The notes below the pieces were generated by a model. It was not told the origin of the DNA, did not search any database, and was given only the letters and a program-made list of their open reading frames with translations. Shown here piece after piece: positions 28,458 to 33,766 of a stretch of 33,766 bases of DNA. The translations under genes and the position numbers were made by a program. Source of the stretch: a virus; IMG/VR virus record IMGVR_UViG_3300013093_004149, positions 1 to 33,766 of that record. One strand, given 5' to 3'. The number at the start of each line of letters is the position of its first letter. Position 1 is the stretch's first letter.

Positions 28458-28679
28458 ATGAAACTTAATATGAAAAACTTTAGAGTTAGCACTCAATTTT
28501 GGCCCAAGCGAACCTTTGATCCTAAGAGTTCCGACGATTTGGCAGAATATAAATATTTCCTCCAAAAACAGGCCTGGCGTGAAGGTTGCCCGTTTGTATT
28601 AGAGTGGCCTTTCCTTAATGTGATTAGTATGATTGAACACAAAATCACACGGCATCATCTCAGTGTCAAACAAAAATGA
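28458..28679 (+). CDS. phage hypothetical protein (73 aa)
   Basis: I chose the ATG at 28458, since the frame's TTG at 28416 lies in the promoter. The protein is basic and aromatic, with FRVSTQFWPKRTFDPKSSDD, YKYFLQKQAWREGCPFVLEW and MIEHKITRHHL. No signal or membrane segment is seen. It may be a nucleic-acid-binding or regulatory early protein. It is the first gene after the perfect promoter; the stop overlaps the next start by 4 bases (ATGA). Confidence 0.7.
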   Translation: MKLNMKNFRVSTQFWPKRTFDPKSSDDLAEYKYFLQKQAWREGCPFVLEWPFLNVISMIEHKITRHHLSVKQK

Positions 28680-28960
28680 AATTCCTACTGTTTGGTTTAA
28701 TGTTTGTAGCGTCTAGTGTTACAGCTCAGACCTATAGGCCTTACAGTCTCGAGGAATTTACAAACCTAAAAATTTCAAGTGCTCAGTGCCCACGGATTGA
28801 TCAGTGGGTCGAATGGGCAGAAGCCCAACAGCGTATGCGTGGTGTCTATGGTAAACGGCCAGAAGACCTATCAAACGAAGATCGTCTATTCAACCTACGT
28901 GCTCGTGCGTTGATATGGAGTTTGCGTATTGGTTGTGCTAATCCTGACAGGTACAAGTAA
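28676..28960 (+). CDS. secreted periplasmic hypothetical protein (94 aa)
   Basis: A signal peptide (MKFLLFGLMFVASSVTA, cleavage after AQ or A) is followed by a helical, charged domain with two cysteines (about residues 38 and 88), which may form a disulfide. It has YSLEEFTNLKISSAQCPRID and LFNLRARALIWSLRIGC. Together with the next two genes it forms an exported trio. The start is ATGA-coupled to the previous gene and the stop shares one base with the next ATG. Confidence 0.75.
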   Translation: MKFLLFGLMFVASSVTAQTYRPYSLEEFTNLKISSAQCPRIDQWVEWAEAQQRMRGVYGKRPEDLSNEDRLFNLRARALIWSLRIGCANPDRYK

Positions 28961-29520
28961 TGAAATCCATTGTATTTGGGCTAGCGTTGTTGACCACTGT
29001 AGCACAGGCTGACTGCCTGATGCGAGTTAAAACCAACATCAGTCGTAGCAGTATTAACAGTCGTCCAGTTGACATACAACGGTTAGTTACTCCCGATCCA
29101 GCCGGACAAAGATGTGTACTACGATATCGTATACATATTGGCAATGACTGGGAAACAGTCGAAGGCGAAGGTGTGGGATCAACCGAAACCGAAGCCTGTG
29201 TACAGGCCATACGCCCAGAACGTGGAAATATTTTGGCCGAAGTTGAATTGGACAAAGTAAAATCGGACAGCCAAATGGTGTGTAGCGATCTTACCGAAAT
29301 TCGAGTGCGCCCGGTACAGGCCGGCGAAGTCATTTGGGAGAGCGAAGTAGATTTACACGTTCTTCCGGCCGAGCGTCCATACTTTACTTACAAAAGTACC
29401 CAATGCCGAATGTTTGTGGAACGTGGTGCCCGAGATACCAATATGTACCTATACCAAGGTGTTATTTGTAAACAGGACACAGGTCCAAATTCGAAATGGT
29501 TAGTAGTTGACAAATATTAA
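28960..29520 (+). CDS. secreted periplasmic hypothetical protein (186 aa)
   Basis: A signal peptide (MKSIVFGLALLTTVAQA) precedes a beta-rich mature protein with about six cysteines (DCLM, QRCVLRYRI, EACVQA, MVCSDL, TQCRMF, VICKQD), which suggests several disulfides in the periplasm. WETVEGEGVGSTETEACVQAI is a repeated type of strand-helix unit. No family was recognised. It shares a base with the previous stop, and a strong promoter for the following lipoprotein lies in its 3' end. Confidence 0.75.
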   Translation: MKSIVFGLALLTTVAQADCLMRVKTNISRSSINSRPVDIQRLVTPDPAGQRCVLRYRIHIGNDWETVEGEGVGSTETEACVQAIRPERGNILAEVELDKVKSDSQMVCSDLTEIRVRPVQAGEVIWESEVDLHVLPAERPYFTYKSTQCRMFVERGARDTNMYLYQGVICKQDTGPNSKWLVVDKY

Positions 29521-29535
29521 CCAATATTGTAAAAT
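29507..29535 (+). promoter_or_regulatory. strong sigma70-type promoter
   Basis: TTGACA (29507-29512) and TAAAAT (29530-29535) are 17 bases apart, in the last codons of the previous gene and the gap before the lipoprotein gene. Confidence 0.75.
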
Positions 29536-29568
29536 TGTTTTATGTTGTTTAACCAAAGAGGTGTTTAT

Positions 29569-30288
29569 ATGAAGAAGTTAGCAGTTGTCTTAGCAGTAGC
29601 AGGTTTACTCAGTGCCTGTGGTACCACTGGGAATTACAATGCTCAGTTCAAGGAGCTCAATGAGCGCCAAGAACGTCAGACTAAGATCGCTGTTAGCGAA
29701 GCACCAGACTGGATGAGCAGATTGCCTAAGAGCCCTAATGCTGTTTACGAAAACGGTACAGCTACTAGCACAGACTTTGGTATGGCAGATATGAAAGCCA
29801 AGACCATTGCTTATGCTAAAATCTGTACCAGTGCCGGCGGCAAGGTTCGCAGTCAAACCAAAGTGTTTAGATCCGACAACGGTGATGCCAGTGTAGAAAA
29901 TTCTGAAATGGCGATCCGTAGTATGTGCGCCGACATTGATATCACTGGAGTCGAAACTGTAGAAATGAAACACGTTGCCGAAGGCAATCGTATTCGTACC
30001 TATGTACTGGTAGCATTGCCAATTGGTTCTGCTAATGTACTTAGATCTACCAAGGCTGGCGAAGCCCGTGCTCCAGAAGCGTTTAAAGAACTAGATGAAA
30101 TTACAACCGGTAAACCGAGTCAATCTGGTACTCCGGCCCAAAAGGGTGATAAAGTTGGTGTAGTTAACCCAGATGGAACTAGTTCTACCTTAACTCTGAT
30201 GCCAGTAGAAAATGCTGAGTACAAAGAACGTCGTGCCGAAGCACTGGAAAAACCTGGTGCTGTAGTTGGGCAAGTTACAGTTCGTTAA
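29569..30288 (+). CDS. LPP20-like lipoprotein (239 aa)
   Basis: ATG 29569 gives a lipoprotein signal MKKLAVVLAVAGLLSAC with C17 as the lipid site; an earlier frame start lacks it. AAAGAGG lies before this ATG. The mature part has PDWMSRLPKSPNAVYENGTATSTDFGMADMKAKTIAYAKIC, resembling the LPP20/FlgO-type lipoprotein domain (about 45-165) with its A-x-x-x-A-x-A-K-I-C helix. A flexible Pro/Gly tail follows. It would be anchored in the inner or outer membrane, facing the periplasm. Its own strong promoter suggests early or high expression. It may alter the envelope of the infected cell. Confidence 0.8.
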   Translation: MKKLAVVLAVAGLLSACGTTGNYNAQFKELNERQERQTKIAVSEAPDWMSRLPKSPNAVYENGTATSTDFGMADMKAKTIAYAKICTSAGGKVRSQTKVFRSDNGDASVENSEMAIRSMCADIDITGVETVEMKHVAEGNRIRTYVLVALPIGSANVLRSTKAGEARAPEAFKELDEITTGKPSQSGTPAQKGDKVGVVNPDGTSSTLTLMPVENAEYKERRAEALEKPGAVVGQVTVR

Positions 30289-30321
30289 GTACGCCGTTTA
30301 TGATCTAATAAAGTAGTAGTT

Positions 30322-30367
30322 AATGCCCTCCTAAGGTATATTATAAATACCTTAGCGAGGGCATTTT
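30322..30367 (+). terminator. long terminator-like hairpin with a TATAAATA late promoter in its loop
   Basis: AATGCCCTC-CTAAGGTAT (30322-30339) pairs with ATACCTTAG-C-GAGGGCATT (30347-30365), about 18 bp with one bulge, then TTTC. The loop ATTATAA and adjoining bases hold the exact late octamer TATAAATA at 30342-30349. Upstream transcripts could end here and late ones could start here for the SprT-like gene. Confidence 0.7.
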
Positions 30368-30368
30368 C

Positions 30369-30854
30369 ATGGCAAGACCAAATCCCATCAGAGCAATTAT
30401 GGAAGCTCCACTTCCGAGCATTACGTATCAACGTAGGCTACAGTTCCGCCCTAGTTACCAAGATATAAACTACGTATATAAAATCTGTAATCGCTATCTG
30501 TTTGATAATCGCTTAAAACGTCCAGAAATTATACAAGGCAGTCGACGCCAAACCTGGGGATTTTGTAATTGGGAAGATGAAAAACAATGGACAGGTAGCC
30601 ATTGTACTATTCAGCTCAGCGACAAATGGTTCTGCCCACAGTGGTTTATCCAAACTCTAGCACACGAAATGGTACATCAGTATCAATGGGATTTTACTCG
30701 TTTTGAAGAGTATGATGGTGCTATGCCCGAATCTGGTGCCCACGGCCCTAGTTTCTTTATGTGGCGTGATCGATTTGACTACTACGGACTTAGACTAAAA
30801 ACAGCCTACGGTCAAAAGCGTTGGTTCAAACACCAAGATTTCCGCAAGTGTTGA
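30369..30854 (+). CDS. SprT-like zinc metalloprotein
   Basis: The 161-residue protein has the SprT zincin signature HEMVH (H99, E100, H103), and a third metal ligand H125 in SGAHGPSFF, within an SprT-like core at about 30-140 (VYKICNRYLFDNRLKRPEI, GFCNWED, TIQLSDKWF). SprT-domain proteins, such as SPRTN in eukaryotes, cleave proteins crosslinked to DNA; bacterial and phage forms are less known. A GAGGG at 30357-30361 lies in the preceding hairpin stem, so folding may affect translation. The -35 of the clpP promoter overlaps its last codons. Confidence 0.88.
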   Translation: MARPNPIRAIMEAPLPSITYQRRLQFRPSYQDINYVYKICNRYLFDNRLKRPEIIQGSRRQTWGFCNWEDEKQWTGSHCTIQLSDKWFCPQWFIQTLAHEMVHQYQWDFTRFEEYDGAMPESGAHGPSFFMWRDRFDYYGLRLKTAYGQKRWFKHQDFRKC

Positions 30855-30879
30855 CTTCCTAGTACAATTCTAGTACACT
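30851..30879 (+). promoter_or_regulatory. sigma70-type promoter of clpP
   Basis: TTGACT (30851-30856) and TACACT (30874-30879) lie 17 bases apart, 30 bases before the ATG. AAGAGGA follows as ribosome binding site. Confidence 0.65.
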
Positions 30880-30908
30880 ATACAAACTAATTCAACCTAA
30901 GAGGATTT

Positions 30909-31499
30909 ATGCCTAATTTTGTACCTACCGTCTTGGAAAAGACATCTAATGGCGAACGTGCTTACGACATTTATAGTCGATTGCTCAAAGACCGTATTGT
31001 AATGCTAGATACGGATGTTAATGAACATTCTGCTAGTTTACTAGTAGCTCAATTACTATTTTTAGAAAGCGAAGACCCCAATGCTGATATATTATTCTAC
31101 ATTAATAGCCCCGGCGGTTCAGTTACAGCAGGCATGGCTATCTACGATACAATGCAGTTTATCAAACCCGATGTTAGTACCATTGTTATGGGTCAGGCCT
31201 GCAGTATGGGAAGCCTTCTTAGCACAGCCGGAGCAAAAGGTAAGCGATTAATGCTACCACACGCTCGCCATATGATTCACCAACCGTCGGGTGGCGCACG
31301 TGGACAAGCAACAGATATTCAAATCCAGGCGCAAGAAATTCTTAAAATGAAACGTTATCTAACTGAAATCTATGTCAAACATAATTCAGCGGGTAAAACA
31401 TTTGATGAGTTTGCCGCTGATATGGAACGTGATTTCTTTATGAGTGCCGAAGAAGCACTAGCATACGGACTTGTAGACGAGATCATTACACGTCGATAA
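30909..31499 (+). CDS. clpP: ClpP, ATP-dependent protease proteolytic subunit
   Basis: The 196-residue protein is full length and carries the family's serine-protease triad: S99 (GQACSMGS), H124 (MIHQP) and D175 (ERDFFM). It also has the [18 protein letters not shown] oxyanion loop. The N-terminus [30 protein letters not shown] fits the mature axial-loop region without a propeptide. ClpP forms tetradecameric chambers that work with ClpA or ClpX. No Clp ATPase is seen in the window, so it would use host unfoldases, perhaps with the phage ClpS (3123). Possible roles are host protein turnover or maturation of phage proteins. It has its own sigma70-type promoter, so may be early. Confidence 0.96.
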   Translation: MPNFVPTVLEKTSNGERAYDIYSRLLKDRIVMLDTDVNEHSASLLVAQLLFLESEDPNADILFYINSPGGSVTAGMAIYDTMQFIKPDVSTIVMGQACSMGSLLSTAGAKGKRLMLPHARHMIHQPSGGARGQATDIQIQAQEILKMKRYLTEIYVKHNSAGKTFDEFAADMERDFFMSAEEALAYGLVDEIITRR

Positions 31500-31538
31500 G
31501 CCTGTAATAAAACTTTAATAATTTGTTGCGGCGCCAGG

Positions 31539-31577
31539 TATAAATAGTTATATCAGTAGAAACACTGATATAACTAT
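31539..31577 (+). promoter_or_regulatory. late promoter TATAAATA with downstream hairpin
   Basis: The exact octamer (31539-31546) runs into TAGTTATATCAGT (31545-31557), which pairs perfectly with ACTGATATAACTA (31564-31576) around the loop AGAAAC. The hairpin would lie at the 5' end of the mRNA, and GAGGAG then precedes the ATG at 31591. Confidence 0.65.
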
Positions 31578-31590
31578 GAGGAGTCACAAA

Positions 31591-31755
31591 ATGACACAAT
31601 TATTAGAAAAACTTACCAAGTTTTTTAGCACTAAAGAACAATCACGTTTAGAAGCATTTATCATCAGCAAGCGTCCAACTAATGCCGCCGAAGTAGAACA
31701 TTGGACACGCCAGTATGAGCAAGGCAATTCATTTTACTGGAATCGTGGTCTATGA
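31591..31755 (+). CDS. small phage protein (54 aa), DUF3563-like
   Basis: The GAGGAG ribosome binding site is 7 bases upstream. The protein is helical and has SRLEAFIISKRPTNAAEVEHW and TRQYEQGN. This resembles the small DUF3563-type proteins found in Proteobacteria and phages (S-x-L-x-x-(F/Y)-(I/V)-x-x-(K)-P-x-(N/S)-A-A-(E/D)-VE-x-W). The role is not known. It is joined to the next gene by ATGA. Confidence 0.65.
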   Translation: MTQLLEKLTKFFSTKEQSRLEAFIISKRPTNAAEVEHWTRQYEQGNSFYWNRGL

Positions 31756-31859
31756 AAACAATCTGGAAAATTTTAGAAGCCTGGGGTGAAGCTCGTTATG
31801 CCTGCTACATAACTCGCCAAGGTCGCTGGAAAGAAGCACAAAAACTGTATCAAAGATGA
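31752..31859 (+). CDS. small basic protein (35 aa)
   Basis: It starts MKTIWKILEAWGEARYACY, then has ITRQGRWKEAQKLYQR, a single amphipathic helix pair. It is coupled by ATGA on both sides (31752 and 31856), which is the main support that it is a real gene. Its AWGEARYACYITRQGRWKEA is similar in style to other phage miniproteins. No function can be given. Confidence 0.6.
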   Translation: MKTIWKILEAWGEARYACYITRQGRWKEAQKLYQR

Positions 31860-32410
31860 TTACCACCGAATTCTTGTCCATTCGAGACTACCCAAAGTTT
31901 GGCAACTGGTTACAAACCCAGGACGAGGAAACTCTTGAGCTTTATTTTGGTGTATCAGGAAATGATCACGTAATACACGCCCTGATGGATCGTGTAACAA
32001 GTAATCCCAAACAACATTTCTTTTTAATCGCACAAGATCAAGAATGTTGGGTAGGTACGATACATATTGCTGTTAGCGGTCGAGTAGTAGAGTTTGGTAT
32101 TATTGTTGATGCGGAATATCGTGGGCAAGGCATTGCCAATCGTTTAATGGATGAAGCTTTATTATGGGCACGTAACCGTGGCTACAAAGAACTGTTTATG
32201 CATTGTCTAGGGTGGAATAAACCTATACAACACTTATGCCATAAACACGGGTTAGAACCTCGAAATATGTACGGCGACTCAGAAGTAGAAATAAAACTTC
32301 AGCCGGCAAACTGGGGTACTATCGCCCGAGAGTTTTATATCAAACAACAAAATCTGTATCATACATTCGTACAAAATAGCCGAAAATTCTATCAGGAAAT
32401 TTACAGCTAA
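31856..32410 (+). CDS. GNAT-family N-acetyltransferase
   Basis: The 184-residue protein has the acetyl-CoA-binding motif A (R89-G-Q-G-I-A at 89-94, IIVDAEYRGQGIANRLM). It also has ECWVGTIHIAV (the beta-4 region) and the C-terminal motif B LFMHCLGWNKPIQHLCHKHGL. It transfers an acetyl group from acetyl-CoA to an amine, perhaps on a protein, polyamine or sugar. The substrate is not indicated. It ends with a helix-rich tail (FYIKQQNLYHTFV) not typical of the core fold. It is the last gene of the late operon from 31539 before another late octamer. Confidence 0.88.
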   Translation: MITTEFLSIRDYPKFGNWLQTQDEETLELYFGVSGNDHVIHALMDRVTSNPKQHFFLIAQDQECWVGTIHIAVSGRVVEFGIIVDAEYRGQGIANRLMDEALLWARNRGYKELFMHCLGWNKPIQHLCHKHGLEPRNMYGDSEVEIKLQPANWGTIAREFYIKQQNLYHTFVQNSRKFYQEIYS

Positions 32411-32425
32411 AGCCCGCACAGACCT

Positions 32426-32433
32426 TATAAATA
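32426..32433 (+). promoter_or_regulatory. T4-type late promoter TATAAATA inside an inverted repeat
   Basis: The exact octamer is flanked by GACCT (32421-32425) and AGGTC (32440-32444). Its end is only 4 bases from the ATG at 32438, nearer than a T4 late start allows, so the gene may be leaderless or the promoter may act for a start further in. Confidence 0.55.
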
Positions 32434-32437
32434 CTTA

Positions 32438-33373
32438 ATGAGGTCAATAGAATTCGAATCCAAGGACGCAGTTAAACCCATAGTCTATGTTGATATGGAC
32501 GGTGTCCTTGCTGATTTTTTTGGCGAAGTAGCACGTGAGCACGATGTAGCTTACTGGCGTGAAATACACCGCAAAGAATTAGGTGTAGATCAGATTGCCC
32601 AGCAACCTGGATTTTTTAAAATGTTACCGGTGTTGCCAAATGCTGGTAAATTTATGCGTGGCGTTATACACTTAACCAACGGAAAATACAGTATCCTTAG
32701 CAGTCCGTTAATGAGTAACGTTGAAGAGTCCAGCTCAGAAAAAGCTGAATGGCTACAAAAACATCTGCGTCAACATCAACCACAGGCAGTTATATTTGAT
32801 CACGAAAAATATAAATTCGCACGTCAGGCCGACGGAACACCTAATATACTAATCGACGATTGGGAAACCAACATCAAGTTATGGGAAGCCAATGGCGGTA
32901 TTGGTATACTGTATAAAGATCACAACTACAAAGATACTGTACACAAACTAAGTCAGGCCCTGCACGGTAAAATTAAACCTAGTCAAATGGAAGTCGCTGT
33001 ATTTGAAAACGACGAGGACAGCGTTAATCCTAGAGAAGGTAATTTGTATACCAGTCGCGAAGTGTTAAAATATGTCAACGGTATTCACCACGAGTACCAT
33101 ATGCCTAAACCAATATTAAAACATAAAACTTGGGTTTTAAAGAATATTCCTGTAAGCGAACTTAAAACTCCAGAATACGTACATCAAGACGATCCTTATC
33201 GTCGAGTAATTGATATCAATTGGGATCACGTAGAAGAAATTAGTATGCACGACATACGTAATCGTCCGGTGGTTGCTGACTCGGATGGGTGGGTTTTGGA
33301 TGGAAATCATCGTGCTACCGCCGCAAGAGCACGTGGGTTAGAAACTATTCCAGCATTAGTTCCAGCAGACTAA
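32438..33373 (+). CDS. fusion of a HAD/5'-nucleotidase-like domain and a ParB-like domain
   Basis: The N-terminal part (about 12-175) has the HAD nucleophile motif YVDMDGVLADF with D19 and D21, and NILIDDWETN (D140, D141) as the acidic metal-binding motif. This resembles cytosolic 5'(3')-deoxynucleotidases (NT5C type), which remove phosphate from deoxynucleotides. The C-terminal part (about 225-311) resembles ParB/sulfiredoxin-like domains: WVLKNIPVSELKTPEYV, then DSDGWVLDGNHRATAARARG with the D-G-N-H-R-x-x-A-A loop. The ParB-like part could use nucleotide, as ParB CTPases do. The pairing suggests nucleotide metabolism or signalling, but no example is recalled with certainty. The start is the first in-frame ATG, only 4 bases after a late octamer. 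Confidence 0.82.
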   Translation: MRSIEFESKDAVKPIVYVDMDGVLADFFGEVAREHDVAYWREIHRKELGVDQIAQQPGFFKMLPVLPNAGKFMRGVIHLTNGKYSILSSPLMSNVEESSSEKAEWLQKHLRQHQPQAVIFDHEKYKFARQADGTPNILIDDWETNIKLWEANGGIGILYKDHNYKDTVHKLSQALHGKIKPSQMEVAVFENDEDSVNPREGNLYTSREVLKYVNGIHHEYHMPKPILKHKTWVLKNIPVSELKTPEYVHQDDPYRRVIDINWDHVEEISMHDIRNRPVVADSDGWVLDGNHRATAARARGLETIPALVPAD

Positions 33374-33376
33374 ATA
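33369..33376 (+). promoter_or_regulatory. late-promoter variant ACTAAATA
   Basis: The TAAATA core overlaps the stop codon of the previous gene, 22 bases before the nuclease ATG; AAGGAG follows. It may be coincidence. Confidence 0.3.
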
Positions 33377-33398
33377 TACAACAAGGAGATTTTCAACA

Positions 33399-33766
33399 AT
33401 GAAAAAATTATTAGCTATTCTAGCCTTCGCAGTTGCGGGCTTAACAGTAACAACAGCAAATGCGTGGAATCAACGGCAACCATTCCCAGTACAGCAATGC
33501 CAAGCACACGCACCATATGGTTTTCCAAACGCCCAGGGTGTACAGCCATTATGCCAACAGGCTTATCTAGTTGGATATGATGCGGCAGCTAAATTACCAA
33601 AATTTGTAACATATGAATTATTACCACAAAATGCACTTGGTTGCGTGGCTCGTACTAACGCTTTCGCTCCAAACCAATTTGTACCTAACGGTGCAGTTCC
33701 AGGCGACTATGCTGGCACAGGCTACGACAAAGGACACATGGCTCCAGACGGGGACCTAAGCTGGGA
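33399..33766 (+). CDS. secreted DNA/RNA non-specific endonuclease (5' part)
   Basis: The gene is cut by the window end after 122 codons. A signal peptide MKKLLAILAFAVAGLTVTTANA (residues 1-22, probable cleavage before WNQ) precedes a Cys-containing N-terminal region. VTYELLPQNALGC is followed by YDKGHMAPDGDLSW near residue 109, which matches the DRGHxxP motif of the beta-beta-alpha-metal (NucA/Endo_NS) nucleases, with the His as general base. ACAAGGAG lies before the ATG. The protein would act in the periplasm or outside the cell, digesting nucleic acid. It could break down DNA entering from other phages, or scavenge nucleotides. Confidence 0.88.
   Translation, partial: MKKLLAILAFAVAGLTVTTANAWNQRQPFPVQQCQAHAPYGFPNAQGVQPLCQQAYLVGYDAAAKLPKFVTYELLPQNALGCVARTNAFAPNQFVPNGAVPGDYAGTGYDKGHMAPDGDLSW

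Overview
The window reads as part of the genome of a T4-like (myovirus-type) phage of an aquatic Gram-negative, probably proteobacterial, host. The evidence is indirect but consistent: tight packing with ATGA and TAATG overlaps, many conserved-looking proteins under 100 aa, copies of the T4 late-promoter octamer TATAAATA and its (N)NTAAATA variants at operon starts, tail-fibre-like and LamG proteins, and genes typical of marine or freshwater T4-like phages (Hsp20, bS21, ClpP, DEDDh exonuclease, 2OG-Fe(II)-like oxygenase, sugar dehydrogenase, glycosyltransferases, desaturase). No terminase, portal, capsid or polymerase gene lies inside the window, so the phage call is an inference. The host cannot be named; a phasin-like gene and the curli/FecR/CHASE2 set would fit a PHA-storing beta- or related proteobacterium.

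Layout. 1-2526: end of an unknown gene, a tail-fibre-like stub, a membrane/coiled-coil protein, and ribosomal protein bS21. 2542-4770: Hsp20, the ClpS adaptor, a cytidylyltransferase-like enzyme, a DEDDh exonuclease. 4793-9562: a curli (type VIII secretion) island with csgF, csgG carrying an SH3-like tail, a curlin, a small ORF, a FecR-domain protein and a second curlin. 9564-15940: two small proteins, a secreted Thr-rich protein with a C-terminal outer-membrane barrel, a class-I amidotransferase-like protein, a LamG protein, and a CHASE2 class III nucleotide cyclase. 15902-20929 (minus strand): fatty-acid desaturase, a pair of tandem paralogues, a glycosyltransferase, five small membrane-associated genes including two holin-like paralogues around a DUF4337 protein, and a second glycosyltransferase-like protein. 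20932-26469: UDP-sugar dehydrogenase, 2OG-Fe(II)-like oxygenase, amidinotransferase, a Rossmann-like protein, a fibre-like protein, and another glycosyltransferase-like protein on the minus strand. 26476-28679: small proteins, one phasin-like, with clear sigma70-type promoters and terminators. 28676-30288: three exported proteins. 30369-33766: SprT-like metalloprotein, ClpP, small ORFs, GNAT, a HAD-ParB-like fusion, and a signal-peptide non-specific nuclease cut by the window end.

How the genes may work together. Three themes stand out. (1) Remodelling of the infected cell surface: curli secretion pore plus two curlin-like proteins, FecR, a barrel protein, glycan enzymes, lipoprotein and periplasmic proteins. 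(2) Signalling: a membrane CHASE2 cyclase that keeps most adenylate-cyclase residues, suggesting the phage makes a cyclic nucleotide. (3) Protein-synthesis and proteolysis takeover: bS21, Hsp20, ClpS, ClpP and SprT. The curli and cyclase block is the most striking content.

Regulation visible in the sequence: late-type octamers at the head of most transcription units on both strands, several lying in the loop of an inverted repeat; a smaller set of host-like TTGACA/TATAAT promoters around 27.1-30.9 kb and at 366, 3061 and 20879; and four or five intrinsic terminators. After the sub-track genes are counted, no gap longer than about 300 bases is left without a gene.
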